Shown piece by piece: positions 16,000 to 24,901 of a stretch of DNA of 33,809 nt. This stretch comes from Treponema sp. (GTDB lineage: Bacteria > Spirochaetota > Spirochaetia > Treponematales > Breznakiellaceae), in NCBI GenBank assembly GCA_031278095.1, contig JAITLC010000101.1, forward strand, positions 1-33,809. Reading direction: 5' to 3'. A program made the position numbers and the translations under genes. The notes under the pieces are model-generated. The model worked only from the letters and a program-made list of their open reading frames with translations. It was not told where the DNA came from and ran no database searches. How positions within the stretch are numbered: position 1 is the stretch's first letter; each line of letters opens with the position of its first letter.

Positions 16000-17756
16000 C
16001 CGGAACAAAGGGTAAAGTGGTAGCCGTAAACGGCAATATGGTGAGTGTCCGTTTCGACGGCGCTGTTTCCATGAATGAAGTGGGTTATGTCAAGGTTGCG
16101 GATAAGCAGCTTAAATGCGAAGTAATCCGGATTCGGGGTGATATTTCCCAGGTTCAAGTCTTTGAAATGACCAAAGGTATCGCCGTAGGGGACGATGTGG
16201 AGTATACAGGCGATCTTCTGGCCGTTGAAGTCGGCCCCGGCCTTCTCGGCCAGGTCTACGACGGCCTTCAGAACCCTCTGCCTAAACTCGCGGAAACCGC
16301 CGGTAACTTCCTGGAACGGGGCGTCTACCTGGAAGCCCTCTCCGTCAAACAGAAATGGGACTTTAGCCCTGTTGCCGGGCCCGGGGACACGGTTGAAAGG
16401 GCCGATACTCTGGGTACGGTGCCGGAAGGCGCCTTTATCCACCGGATCATGGTGCCTTTTGGTCTTCCGGGTTCTTATATCGTTTCTTCGGTAAAGCCTG
16501 CCGGTTCTTACACGATCAGGGAGACAATTGCCGAGCTTAAAGATGAAAAAGGTAACATCATTCCTGTTTCGATGAGTTTCCGCTGGCCTGTCAAACGGCC
16601 CATAACCTGTTACGAAGAACGTCTCAAGCCCTCCGAACCCATGGTTACCAGAGTCCGGCTTATTGATACCTTCTTCCCCGTGGCCAGGGGCGGCACCTAC
16701 TGTATTCCCGGTCCCTTCGGAGCGGGCAAAACCGTACTGCAGCAGATAACCAGCCGCCATGCGGACGTGGACATCGTGATCCTTGCGGCCTGCGGTGAGC
16801 GGGCCGGCGAGGTTGTCGAAACCCTCAAGGAATTCCCCGAACTCACCGATCCCCGGACAGGCCGTTCCCTTATGGAACGGACCGTAATCATCTGTAACAC
16901 CTCTTCCATGCCTGTCGCCGCCCGTGAAGCTTCCGTGTATACCGCGGTAACCCTGGCGGAATACTACAGGCAGATGGGTCTTAATGTCCTCCTTCTTGCC
17001 GATTCCACAAGCCGCTGGGCCCAGGCCATGCGTGAAATGTCCGGTCGTCTTGAGGAGATTCCCGGCGAAGAAGCCTTCCCCGCATACCTTGAGTCCACCA
17101 TTGCCAGTTTCTACGAACGGGCCGGCATCGTGCGGCTTCGGGACGGCTCTGTAGGTTCGGTAACCATCGGCGGAACGGTCAGTCCCGCGGGCGGTAACTT
17201 TGAAGAACCGGTTACCCAGGCAACCCTCAAGGTTGTTGGCGCCTTCCACGGTCTCTCCCGTGAACGTTCCGATGCCCGTAAATTCCCCGCCATTCATCCT
17301 CTGGATTCATGGTCGAAATATTCGGGTATCATACCGGCTGAAAAGGTTGCCTACGCCCACGGTTTCATGAGGCGGGGCAGTGAAGTCGAGCAGATGATGA
17401 AGGTTGTCGGCGAAGAAGGCACCAGCATTGACGATTATATCATCTACCTCAAGGGTGAACTTATCGATTCAGTTTACTTTCAACAGAACTCCTTCGATGC
17501 GGTAGACGCCGCGGTAAGCCCCGAACGGCAAGCCCACACCTTTGGCATCCTGCTTTCCATCATGGCATCCAAATTCAGCTTCCCCGACAAGAACGAAGCT
17601 CGTACCTGGTTCAACCGGCTGCGCCAGAAATTCCTGGATTACAACGGCTCCGAATGGCAGAATGAACGTTTCGTTTCTCTGGAAAAGGAAATAAAGGAAA
17701 CGGTTTCCTCAAAGGCCGAGGGAACAGACCCCGCAGCGGCAAAATTCCTGGTATAG
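15996..17756 (+). CDS. atpA: V-type ATP synthase subunit A (catalytic)
   Basis: The 586-residue protein has the normal length for subunit A. It has an N-terminal beta-barrel (TKGKVVAVNGNMVSVRF), the A-type bulge region, and the catalytic nucleotide-binding domain with a Walker A GPFGAGKT at residues 239-246. ERAGEV follows near 270 and LADSTSRWAQAMRE near 335. It binds and hydrolyses or makes ATP at the A/B interface of the cytoplasmic A3B3 head. The start overlaps the DUF2764 stop by 4 nt. The next gene, atpB, starts 16 nt after its stop. Confidence 0.97.
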   Translation: MTGTKGKVVAVNGNMVSVRFDGAVSMNEVGYVKVADKQLKCEVIRIRGDISQVQVFEMTKGIAVGDDVEYTGDLLAVEVGPGLLGQVYDGLQNPLPKLAETAGNFLERGVYLEALSVKQKWDFSPVAGPGDTVERADTLGTVPEGAFIHRIMVPFGLPGSYIVSSVKPAGSYTIRETIAELKDEKGNIIPVSMSFRWPVKRPITCYEERLKPSEPMVTRVRLIDTFFPVARGGTYCIPGPFGAGKTVLQQITSRHADVDIVILAACGERAGEVVETLKEFPELTDPRTGRSLMERTVIICNTSSMPVAAREASVYTAVTLAEYYRQMGLNVLLLADSTSRWAQAMREMSGRLEEIPGEEAFPAYLESTIASFYERAGIVRLRDGSVGSVTIGGTVSPAGGNFEEPVTQATLKVVGAFHGLSRERSDARKFPAIHPLDSWSKYSGIIPAEKVAYAHGFMRRGSEVEQMMKVVGEEGTSIDDYIIYLKGELIDSVYFQQNSFDAVDAAVSPERQAHTFGILLSIMASKFSFPDKNEARTWFNRLRQKFLDYNGSEWQNERFVSLEKEIKETVSSKAEGTDPAAAKFLV

Positions 17757-17772
17757 GATAAGGATGTAAATC

Positions 17773-19074
17773 ATGAAAAAGGTATATAGCAAGATAGAAT
17801 CCATTACGGGAAGCGTTATCACTGTCCGGGCCGAAGATGTCCGTTACGGCGACCTTGCCGAGGTGGATACCGTATTCGGCACTTCCCTTGCGGAGGTGAA
17901 CCGCCTTGAGAACGACCTCGTTTCCCTGCAGGTCTTTGCCGGCGGCCGGGGCATCTCCACAGGCGACACGGTACGCTTTCTCGGCCATCCCATGCAGATC
18001 TCTTTTTCGGAAAACCTCATGGGCCGGGTCTTCTCCGGTTCAGGAAAGCCCCGCGATAAGGGGCCCGGCCTTCATGAAAACCTGATTTCCATCGGCGGGC
18101 CTTCCGTTAACCCGGCCCGGCGCATCATACCCCGGCGCATGATCCGTACCGGTATCCCCATGATCGACCTCTTCAATACCCTTGTGGTAAGCCAGAAACT
18201 TCCGATCTTCTCGGTTTCCGGGGAACCGTACAACGAACTTCTGGCCCGCATCGCCATGCAGGCTGAAGTTGACGTTATCATTCTGGGGGGCATGGGTCTT
18301 AAATACGACGACTACCTCTTCTTCAAAGATACCCTGGAGGAAGGAGGAGCCCTCTCCCGTACGGTAATGTTCGTCCATACCGCCAGCGACCCCACGGTCG
18401 AATGCCTCATGATCCCCGATATGTCCCTTGCGGTAGCGGAACAGTTCGCCCTGCAAGGCAAGGATGTGCTGGTTCTTCTTACCGATATGACCAACTTTTC
18501 CGATGCAATGAAGGAAATTTCGATTATCCAGGAGCAGGTGCCTTCAAACCGCGGTTACCCCGGCGACCTCTACAGTCAGCTTGCCAGCCGTTACGAAAAG
18601 GCCGTTGACTTTGATACCGCAGGCTCCATCACGATCCTCGGAGTTACCACCATGCCCGGTGACGATGTAACCCACCCGGTACCGGACAACACGGGTTACA
18701 TTACGGAAGGCCAGTACTACCTCAAGAACGGCCGCATCGAGCCTTTTGGTTCCCTGTCCCGGCTTAAGCAGCAGGTTAACGGCAAGACCAGGGCCGATCA
18801 CCGTGCCCTGATGGACGGCATGATCAAACTCTACTCCGCATACAAGGATACCATGGAAAAGAAGGCCATGGGCTTTATCATGACCCCTTGGGACGGGAAG
18901 CTCCTCAAGTACGGAGATATGTTTGAAAAGCAGATGATGGATCTTTCGGTGAATATTCCCCTGGAACGGGCGCTGGACTTGGGCTGGGAGATCCTTGCCG
19001 AATGTTTCAGCCCCGAAGAAACGGGCCTGAGGACAGAGCTTATCAGCAAGTTCTGGCCTGAGAAAAAAGCGTAG
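17773..19074 (+). CDS. atpB: V-type ATP synthase subunit B (regulatory)
   Basis: The 433-residue protein is a standard subunit B. It has the [19 protein letters not shown] barrel start, then a P-loop position that reads VSGEPYNEL, the degenerate non-catalytic form, then [16 protein letters not shown] and [15 protein letters not shown]. It alternates with subunit A in the head and supplies the arginine-containing interface. It lies between atpA and a 60-nt gap that contains a stem-loop (19087-19111). Confidence 0.97.
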   Translation: MKKVYSKIESITGSVITVRAEDVRYGDLAEVDTVFGTSLAEVNRLENDLVSLQVFAGGRGISTGDTVRFLGHPMQISFSENLMGRVFSGSGKPRDKGPGLHENLISIGGPSVNPARRIIPRRMIRTGIPMIDLFNTLVVSQKLPIFSVSGEPYNELLARIAMQAEVDVIILGGMGLKYDDYLFFKDTLEEGGALSRTVMFVHTASDPTVECLMIPDMSLAVAEQFALQGKDVLVLLTDMTNFSDAMKEISIIQEQVPSNRGYPGDLYSQLASRYEKAVDFDTAGSITILGVTTMPGDDVTHPVPDNTGYITEGQYYLKNGRIEPFGSLSRLKQQVNGKTRADHRALMDGMIKLYSAYKDTMEKKAMGFIMTPWDGKLLKYGDMFEKQMMDLSVNIPLERALDLGWEILAECFSPEETGLRTELISKFWPEKKA

Positions 19075-19086
19075 TTTTTTTCTCTC

Positions 19087-19111
19087 GGAGTTTGTGCGAA
19101 GCAAAAACTCC
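19087..19111 (+). promoter_or_regulatory. Intercistronic stem-loop between atpB and atpD
   Basis: GGAGTTTGTGC (19087-19097) and GCAAAAACTCC (19101-19111) form an 11-bp stem with one mismatch and a GAA triloop. It is preceded, not followed, by a T-run, so it is more likely a processing or stability element than a terminator. It separates head genes from stalk and membrane genes. Confidence 0.45.
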
Positions 19112-19134
19112 ATATATTTTGTGTATGAGGAACC

Positions 19135-19749
19135 ATGGCAAAGATACGGCTCACCAAAAACGAGCTTAAAAAACAGAAAGACTCCCTCAAGATGTACCAG
19201 CGGTATCTGCCTACCCTGATGCTCAAGAAGCAGCAGCTTCAGGCGGAGATACGTCTTACGGAGATACGGATCAAGGAACTTCTCGAGGAGAAGGAGCGTG
19301 TCGATCAGTCTTTCAAGGCCTGGATTGCCGTGTACGGCGAAAAGGGTGTTTTCTATCCGGGGCTGGTAAAGATAGCGAATCTGAAAATCGCCCAGGGAAA
19401 CATAGCCGGCGTGGCGATTCCCGTTTTTGAAGGCGCCGAATTTGCCGTGGAAAACTACGACCTTGTCGCCACTCCCCTCTGGCTGGATGCGGCGGTGGAA
19501 AAGATGCAGCAGGTTTTGCTTCTGGATCTTGAAGCCGGTATCGTTGAGGAGCAGCGCAAGAGGCTGGATCATGAATTGCGGATTACAACCCAGCGGGTCA
19601 ACCTCTTTGAAAAGATCAAGATTCCGGAAACCATAGGAAACATCAAGAAGATCCAGGTATACCTGGGCGACCAGCAGACTTCTGCTGTAGTACGGGGTAA
19701 AATCGCCAAACGGGGCCTTGCCAGGGCGGAACAGGGGAGCGCCGAATGA
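19135..19749 (+). CDS. atpD: V-type ATP synthase subunit D (central rotor stalk)
   Basis: The 204-residue protein has the subunit D pattern: two long antiparallel helices, with LTKNELKKQKDSLKMYQRYLPTLMLKK at the start and VNLFEKIKIPETIGNIKKIQ near the end. It is the coiled-coil rotor shaft inside the A3B3 head, equivalent in role to gamma in F-ATPases. GAGGAA lies just before the ATG. The usual rotor partner, subunit F, is not found in this operon. Confidence 0.95.
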   Translation: MAKIRLTKNELKKQKDSLKMYQRYLPTLMLKKQQLQAEIRLTEIRIKELLEEKERVDQSFKAWIAVYGEKGVFYPGLVKIANLKIAQGNIAGVAIPVFEGAEFAVENYDLVATPLWLDAAVEKMQQVLLLDLEAGIVEEQRKRLDHELRITTQRVNLFEKIKIPETIGNIKKIQVYLGDQQTSAVVRGKIAKRGLARAEQGSAE

Positions 19750-19794
19750 TAACATTAATACAACGCGGCCGCATGGCAGCGCAGTCAAACCGAA

Positions 19795-19813
19795 CATGGA
19801 GGGAAACTCCATG
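19795..19813 (+). promoter_or_regulatory. Hairpin covering the atpI ribosome-binding site and start codon
   Basis: CATGGAG (19795-19801) and CTCCATG (19807-19813) pair perfectly around GGAAA. The first arm and loop contain the GGAGGG Shine-Dalgarno sequence and the second arm contains the start codon. Folding would block initiation unless translation of atpD or a factor opened it. Confidence 0.5.
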
Positions 19814-21769
19814 ATTGTACCTATGAAGAAACTCACCATTGTGGTGATGAATAAATACCGGGAAACCTCCCTCAAGATCCTCCGGGAACTGGGAGTGCTG
19901 CACCTGGAACGCAAAACCGTTTCTTCCGAACACTTGAGCAGGCTTCTCGACAAGAAAAACCGTATCGATAATGCCCTGGGGCTTCTTCTGCCCTATGTTT
20001 CGGCTAAAAAAAAGGAGGAGAATGAAGTTCCGGCCCCCGTTGCAAATCCTGCTCACCGCAGAAGTGAAGATCACGCAGCGGAATTCTACTCCGCCGATGC
20101 GGTGGATGCGGAAAACCGGACGGATCTGGTAACTCATATCCTCAATCTGGGAGAGGAACGGAAGAATCTCCAGGAGCGTTTTGCCGCCGAAGGCCGGGAA
20201 CGGAGCCGCATAGAGCCCTGGGGTGAATTCGATCCTGCCGGCTTTGCCTATCTGGAAGGACAGGGCCTTAAACTCTATCCCTACGAGCTTTCCTGGAAAA
20301 CCTATGAAAGCCTTAAAGACGATGTAAAGCTCATCGTTCTGGGAAAAGAAAAAACCGTCGTCTATGCACTGGCGGCAGGGGATCCCATTCCGGGAGAGAG
20401 TCCCTTTGCCTTGCCCGGATGTTCTCTTTCGGAACTGGATAGATCCATGGCGGAGATTCAGGATCATCTGGCGGAGATAGAGCGGCAGTTTGAAAGGCTT
20501 TCCAGGCGTAAGGCGGTACTGGAAAAGGAAAGGGCTGAAAACGAGTCTCGTATCGAGTTTGAGACCGCCGCTTCCGGCATGGAAAAGATCAATACGGATG
20601 ATATGGAGTCTCCGCTGGCGGATGAACTCACGGTTTCCTGGATTAGCGGTTACCTTCCCACAGAGGATCTGGGACTGGTAAAACGGGCTGCGGCGGAGCA
20701 TGGCTGGGCCTTCATGGCCGACGATCCTTTGCCGGATGACGATGTGCCTACAAAGCTCAAGAACAACAAACTGGTAAGCCTTATCAATCCCCTTACGGGT
20801 TTTCTGGAAGTGGTGCCCGGTTACAATGAAGTGGATATTTCAGGCTGGTTCCTCTTCTTCTTTGTCATTTTTTTCGGAATGATTTTTGGCGATGCTTTCT
20901 ACGGCGCTCTGATTTTACTCGCCGGCATCGCGGGTGTCATCAAGACAGCCAAAAAAGGCGTTCCCCCGGTATTCAAGCTGCTCCTTCTCCTGGGTTTTTC
21001 CAATTTTGTGTGGGGCGTGCTGACCTGTTCCTGGTTCGGCCTTGAAATAGAAAAGCTTCCGCTTTTTTTACAGAACATATCCCTGCCGCTAATTTCCAAT
21101 GCAAAGGCCGTTCAGGCTGAGTTGGCCGGTCAGACTGCTCTGGCTGCCCGGCACAGAGGCATCGTTCAGCAAAATCTGATGATTTTCTGTTTTTCCCTTG
21201 CCCTGCTGCAACTTTCCATAGGACACATCCTTGCGATCATCAGGGTGAAGAGCCTTAAAGCCCTGGGGGATATAGGTTCCATGGCTATGCTGGCGGGAAT
21301 GTACTTTATAGTGCTTTCCCTGATAGCCAGCAATGAATACCGGCGCATTCCTCTTGTTATGCCGGCCGTGTATGTCTTTGCGGGCGGTTTTTTGTTGAAC
21401 TTTCTATTCGCCAACTACGGGGGGAGTTTCGGACGTTCGGTTTTGGAGAGTTGCAAGAATTTTATTTCGGTAGTACTCGGCATTGCCAATGTGTTTTCCG
21501 ATATTATGTCCTATATCAGGCTTTGGGCGGTCGGCCTTGCGGGAGCGGCAATCGCCTCGACGGTAGACACTATGGCCGGGCCCATGCTGGGGCATTTCAT
21601 CCTGTTCATCTTCGGGATAATTCTCCTGGTGTTCGGTCACGGCCTTAACCTCGTCCTGAATGTATTGTCCGTACTGGTACATGCTGTCCGCCTGAATACC
21701 CTGGAGTTTTCCGGCCATGCCGGACTTACGTGGGCCGGTCATGCGTATAAACCGTTTGCTAAAAAGTAG
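19811..21769 (+). CDS. atpI: V-type ATP synthase subunit I (membrane stator)
   Basis: The start at 19811 (MIVPMKKLTIVVM) is chosen because GGAGGG precedes it by 7 nt and because subunit I proteins begin with this MKKL..V segment; in-frame ATGs upstream, including 19796, lack support. The product is 652 residues. Residues 1 to about 350 are a soluble cytoplasmic domain with coiled coils, including MAEIQDHLAEIERQFERLSRRK. The C-terminal half has about seven to eight helices, including a conserved GMIFGDAFYG segment and DIMSYIRLWAVGLAGAAIA, whose arginine is the expected half-channel residue facing the proteolipid glutamate. It forms the ion path with subunit K and anchors the peripheral stalk. 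Confidence 0.95.
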   Translation: MIVPMKKLTIVVMNKYRETSLKILRELGVLHLERKTVSSEHLSRLLDKKNRIDNALGLLLPYVSAKKKEENEVPAPVANPAHRRSEDHAAEFYSADAVDAENRTDLVTHILNLGEERKNLQERFAAEGRERSRIEPWGEFDPAGFAYLEGQGLKLYPYELSWKTYESLKDDVKLIVLGKEKTVVYALAAGDPIPGESPFALPGCSLSELDRSMAEIQDHLAEIERQFERLSRRKAVLEKERAENESRIEFETAASGMEKINTDDMESPLADELTVSWISGYLPTEDLGLVKRAAAEHGWAFMADDPLPDDDVPTKLKNNKLVSLINPLTGFLEVVPGYNEVDISGWFLFFFVIFFGMIFGDAFYGALILLAGIAGVIKTAKKGVPPVFKLLLLLGFSNFVWGVLTCSWFGLEIEKLPLFLQNISLPLISNAKAVQAELAGQTALAARHRGIVQQNLMIFCFSLALLQLSIGHILAIIRVKSLKALGDIGSMAMLAGMYFIVLSLIASNEYRRIPLVMPAVYVFAGGFLLNFLFANYGGSFGRSVLESCKNFISVVLGIANVFSDIMSYIRLWAVGLAGAAIASTVDTMAGPMLGHFILFIFGIILLVFGHGLNLVLNVLSVLVHAVRLNTLEFSGHAGLTWAGHAYKPFAKK

Positions 21770-21793
21770 TTCGCAGGCGCGAATTATTAAGGA

Positions 21794-21808
21794 GTTTCCT
21801 GTGGAAAC
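21794..21808 (+). promoter_or_regulatory. Small stem-loop between atpI and atpK
   Basis: GTTTCC (21794-21799) and GGAAAC (21803-21808) pair perfectly around TGT. A second small hairpin, TTCGC/GCGAA, lies at 21770-21783. A strong AGAGGAG site then precedes atpK, which fits a need for extra proteolipid subunits. Confidence 0.35.
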
Positions 21809-21842
21809 CCCATTTTAAATTAAGAATTCAGAGGAGAATGGT

Positions 21843-22280
21843 ATGAACTTAGGCTTATTAGGTGCAGGTCTTGTGATGGGTATTTCCGCGGTGGGCTCGG
21901 CAACCGGAATCGGTATTGCCGGTCAGGCTGTAATCGGCGCATGGAAAAAATGCTATATCAATAATAAACCGTCGCCGATGACCCTGCTTGCCTTTGGCGG
22001 AGCGCCCTTAACCCAGACCTTCTACGGTTTTATATTGGGTTTGCTCTTTATGAAACCCGCTGCACTTGCCAATCCTGAAAACGGAGCTCTCTACCTCGGT
22101 ATGGGTCTTGCCTCGGGCTTTGCCATTGCTTTCTCCGCCATTGCCCAGGGTAAGGCGGGAGCGGCCGGCGCCGACGCTGCCGGTGAAACCGGTAAGGGTT
22201 TTGTCAATTACATGATGATAGTCGGTATCTGCGAAACCGTCGCCATTTTCGCGATGGTTCTCTCGATGATCAGTCTTTGA
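21843..22280 (+). CDS. atpK: V-type ATP synthase subunit K (proteolipid, probable Na+ type)
   Basis: The 145-residue protein has four membrane helices arranged as two tandem c-type hairpins, the NtpK-like double-hairpin form. The second hairpin carries the ion-binding E131 in ICETVAIF. T57 and Q58 in LTQTFYGF and Q102 in IAQGKAGAAG line up with the Thr, Gln and Gln that coordinate Na+ in the Enterococcus hirae ring. Na+ coupling is therefore more likely than H+ coupling; this is inferred from ligands, not measured. An AGAGGAG ribosome-binding site precedes the ATG. It is the last gene of the operon, and its stop codon lies inside a tandem TTGATCGA repeat. Confidence 0.95.
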   Translation: MNLGLLGAGLVMGISAVGSATGIGIAGQAVIGAWKKCYINNKPSPMTLLAFGGAPLTQTFYGFILGLLFMKPAALANPENGALYLGMGLASGFAIAFSAIAQGKAGAAGADAAGETGKGFVNYMMIVGICETVAIFAMVLSMISL

Positions 22281-22300
22281 TCGATTGATCGATTGATCGA
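22277..22300. repeat. Three tandem TTGATCGA units overlapping the atpK stop codon
   Basis: Three perfect 8-bp units run from 22277 to 22300. The atpK TGA stop (22278-22280) lies in the first. Each unit contains GATC and the run is strongly self-complementary. Confidence 0.85.
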
Positions 22301-22301
22301 T

Positions 22302-22348
22302 ACGTGAGCTTGTTCCAAAACCCGGTTGGTTTTGAAACAGGCTCACGT
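22302..22348. terminator. Large hairpin after the V-ATPase operon, full-length family B repeat
   Basis: Arms of 20 bp (22302-22321 and 22329-22348) begin ACGTGAGC and end GCTCACGT, with two mismatches and a 7-nt loop. It is the most complete family B copy in the window. It lies 22 nt after the atpK stop and probably ends or protects the operon transcript, though no T-run follows. Confidence 0.7.
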
Positions 22349-22487
22349 AAAGAAGAATTTAACTACGAAGTCACGCAAAGTCGAAGAAGAAGGAGTCTGG
22401 GGATGTTCAGAATTTGGCCGCTTTCCGGTCAGTCCTTGTATGCGCTTCCGTTTCGTCGAAATGGTATGTAAATGCCGCAGTAAAGAA

Positions 22488-22536
22488 GCTGTCCGAACAG
22501 GTTTTTTTCATCTTTTCGGACAGCCCCTGTTTTTTG
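22488..22536 (+). terminator. Stem-loop with following T-run (family C-like repeat)
   Basis: GCTGTCCGA (22488-22496) pairs perfectly with TCGGACAGC (22516-22524), followed by CCCTGTTTTTT to 22536. The CTGTCCG core matches the repeats at 29506 and 31588. It may serve as a rho-independent terminator upstream of ispG. The bases between 22349 and 22487 hold nothing I can recognise. Confidence 0.5.
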
Positions 22537-22543
22537 GCGCTTG

Positions 22544-22571
22544 TTGTTCAAAAACTGAAGTTTCTGAACAA
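22544..22571. repeat. Hairpin repeat, family B variant
   Basis: TTGTTCAAAAAC (22544-22555) pairs with GTTTCTGAACAA (22560-22571) with one mismatch. It is a diverged family B unit (TTGTTC..AAAAAC) immediately upstream of ispG. Confidence 0.6.
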
Positions 22572-22604
22572 TTCTATTATTTTTGTGTTTATCTGGTTTA
22601 GCAG

Positions 22605-23741
22605 GTGTCCGGCAGCACACACGTAATCAAAATTGGCGGGTTTGAACATGTAGAACCTGTCATTATCGGAGGCGATCATCCCGTGGTTATACAGACCATG
22701 TGGAAAGACCGTCTCTCTTTTTCGGATCTTGAAGGCGAAGCCGCTAAAATTCTGATTGCGCGGATCGACGCCCTTGCCGCCATGGGTTGCGGTCTACTCC
22801 GTTTTGCCGTTCCGGACATGGAAAGCGCCGGGATTCTGGGGCGCCTTTCTTCCATGGTTTCCCTGCCTTTTACGGCGGACATTCATTTTGATTATAAGAT
22901 TGCCCTCCGCTGTCTCGATTTTCCTATTGCAAAGATCCGCATCAATCCCGGTAACATAGGCGGCGCGGATAAGGTCCGCCGGGTACTGGAAAAGGCGGCG
23001 GCCAAGGGAGTGCCTATCCGCATCGGAGTGAATGCGGGAAGTCTTCCCCTGGATCTGAGGCAGCCTGTTGATTCAGGCAGCCTCGATCCTGCGGCGGCCT
23101 TGGTAGAAGCCGCGGAACGTGAACTTGCCGTATTTGATCAATTTGGCTTTACCGCTGTTCTGGTATCCATGAAGGCTTCCTCGGCTGCCCAGACCATGAA
23201 GGCGAACCGGCTTTTTGCCTCCCGCCGCAATGTCCCCCTCCATATAGGTGTTACCGAGGCGGGTCCCCTGATAGCCGGGGTAGTCCGCAATACGGCGGCC
23301 CTCCTCCCCCTGCTCAGTGAGGGCACGGGGGACACGATCCGGATCTCTCTTTCCGATACGCCTGAAAACGAAGTTATCGCCGCCAAAGAGATCCTTGCCT
23401 CAGCCGCTGAAATTGCCGTTGCGGAGAGCAGGGAAGGCGCCGCAAACCGTCTCAGGCAGTCTATGGTTACCATTATTTCCTGTCCCCGCTGCGGAAGGCA
23501 CAGTTTCGATACCCATGTTTTTACGGAACGCTGGATGCCCAGGCTGTACAGCATGAAAAAGAGTCTTACCCTTGCGATCATGGGCTGTGCGGTTAACGGT
23601 CCCGGCGAGGCCCGTCATGCAGACCTTGGTATCACCGGGGCGGGGGACAGGGTTCTTATTTTCCGCCATGGAAAAGTTGTCCGTACCATTGATGCCGAAG
23701 ATGCCGATACTGTATTTGCAGAGGAATTGAATGGCGGATAG
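22605..23741 (+). CDS. ispG: 4-hydroxy-3-methylbut-2-enyl diphosphate synthase
   Basis: The 378-residue protein is IspG (GcpE), which converts methylerythritol cyclodiphosphate to HMBPP in the non-mevalonate isoprenoid pathway. The N-terminal TIM barrel contains IGGDHPVVIQTMWKDR and LPFTADIHFDYKIAL. The C-terminal [4Fe-4S] domain has SCPRCGR (C293, C296) and MGCAVNGPGEARHADLGI (C328, with E335 as the fourth ligand). The GTG start at 22605 gives a normal N-terminus; no upstream ATG fits, and the ribosome-binding site is weak (GCAGG). The gene overlaps the following one by 11 nt. It is the short bacterial form without the extra insertion domain of plants and chlamydiae. Confidence 0.95.
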   Translation: MSGSTHVIKIGGFEHVEPVIIGGDHPVVIQTMWKDRLSFSDLEGEAAKILIARIDALAAMGCGLLRFAVPDMESAGILGRLSSMVSLPFTADIHFDYKIALRCLDFPIAKIRINPGNIGGADKVRRVLEKAAAKGVPIRIGVNAGSLPLDLRQPVDSGSLDPAAALVEAAERELAVFDQFGFTAVLVSMKASSAAQTMKANRLFASRRNVPLHIGVTEAGPLIAGVVRNTAALLPLLSEGTGDTIRISLSDTPENEVIAAKEILASAAEIAVAESREGAANRLRQSMVTIISCPRCGRHSFDTHVFTERWMPRLYSMKKSLTLAIMGCAVNGPGEARHADLGITGAGDRVLIFRHGKVVRTIDAEDADTVFAEELNGG

Positions 23742-24897
23742 ACTAAGCGTAAAAAACAAGCGAATTCTTTTTTCCATCGTTATATTTTCTTTAGTTTCCG
23801 GCTTTATACATGCCCAGAGGCAGGTTGAGCAGCCCTGGTGGTATACCCTTGAACAGGGAAAACATGCCTTCCGCTCCGCCTCTTACGGGGACGCCCTTCT
23901 GAGCTTTGAAGACGCCCGCAGGCAGAGACGGCAGATGTATACCCGCCTGGAGACCGAGTTTATCACTCTCCTTTCCCTCCCCGAAGTCCGCCGTCTGGGG
24001 GATTCCCTGGAACTGGTTGAACGATTTATCGAAGACAGAAACTACAGTGAAGCCGGAGAGGCCCTTCGGGAACTGTACTACAGGGTTCCCCGTTCCGGCC
24101 TCAACAATTCCGTGCAGGCTGCCCTGACCGGGCTCAGCGGGCTCAAAGACTATCCCGAGGCGGAATACTGGATCGGGGAAACCTATCGTAGCGAGGGAGA
24201 GTTGGGAATAGCCATCAATCAGTACCAGAAGGCTCTTGTCCAGCGTCATCTTTTTGAAAATTCAGGTCTTGAACTGGAGCTTCTTTACAAAATTGCCGAA
24301 CTGCGCCGTGTGCGGAGAGAGTATCCCGAAATGGAAAAAGTGCTTCTGGGCATCCTTTCCGGCATTCCTGCCGGCGGAGAAACGGCCCGGGACAGCCTCT
24401 GGAATCAGGATTCCGGAACTTTTGCCAAACAGGCCATGATGCGTACACTGGAACGGGACGGCTTCAGCCGCTTTTTGACCCTTTACCGCTACAATAACCG
24501 GGATGTGGAAAAGGCTCACCGGCTTCTGGGCCTCTTCTTCTACAGTTCCGGCAGGCATAATTCAGCCCCGGATCACCTGATGTTTGCCTTTTTGATTCAG
24601 AATTCCCTCATCATGGAAGAACTTATCCGTAACCGCTTTGACTTTAGCTTTAGCTCCCTTGATGATCTTATGGCGGAACTGAAAACCCGTCCCAATCTTC
24701 TCCACTACATTGAAGAAATCGAATACTACAAAACTGCCTATTACCTGGCCGCCTCCCTCTATGCCGCAGGGAAAACCGTCCCCGCACGGGAACTGTGGAC
24801 TTTCCTTTCCCGGCAGGCTGATGCAGGAGAGTGGGCCGTCCGTTCCGCGGGTCAGTTGGAAAAACCCTACATAGAACGATCACAGGAAAACTGGTGA
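23731..24897 (+). CDS. Secreted helical-repeat (TPR-like) protein of unknown function
   Basis: The 388-residue protein starts inside the end of ispG (11-nt overlap), so the two are co-translated. An N-terminal signal peptide is clear: basic KNKR, hydrophobic ILFSIVIFSLVSGFI, then HAQ with likely cleavage before RQVEQPWW. The mature part is nearly all helical with TPR-like spacing of small and aromatic residues, for example AFRSASYGDALLSFEDA, RNYSEAGEALREL and GELGIAINQYQKAL near 150-170. That suggests a periplasmic or surface scaffold for protein contacts. I do not recognise a named family. A hairpin without a T-run follows the stop. Confidence 0.75.
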   Translation: MADRLSVKNKRILFSIVIFSLVSGFIHAQRQVEQPWWYTLEQGKHAFRSASYGDALLSFEDARRQRRQMYTRLETEFITLLSLPEVRRLGDSLELVERFIEDRNYSEAGEALRELYYRVPRSGLNNSVQAALTGLSGLKDYPEAEYWIGETYRSEGELGIAINQYQKALVQRHLFENSGLELELLYKIAELRRVRREYPEMEKVLLGILSGIPAGGETARDSLWNQDSGTFAKQAMMRTLERDGFSRFLTLYRYNNRDVEKAHRLLGLFFYSSGRHNSAPDHLMFAFLIQNSLIMEELIRNRFDFSFSSLDDLMAELKTRPNLLHYIEEIEYYKTAYYLAASLYAAGKTVPARELWTFLSRQADAGEWAVRSAGQLEKPYIERSQENW

Positions 24898-24901
24898 TTG
24901 G

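Noticed and set aside
15969-17297. 442-codon open frame on the minus strand
   Set aside because: Antisense to atpA, with low-complexity His/Gly/Arg-rich composition.
18544-19953. 469-codon open frame on the minus strand
   Set aside because: It lies antisense across atpB, atpD and the start of atpI, all clearly coding. No recognisable domain and no ribosome-binding site.
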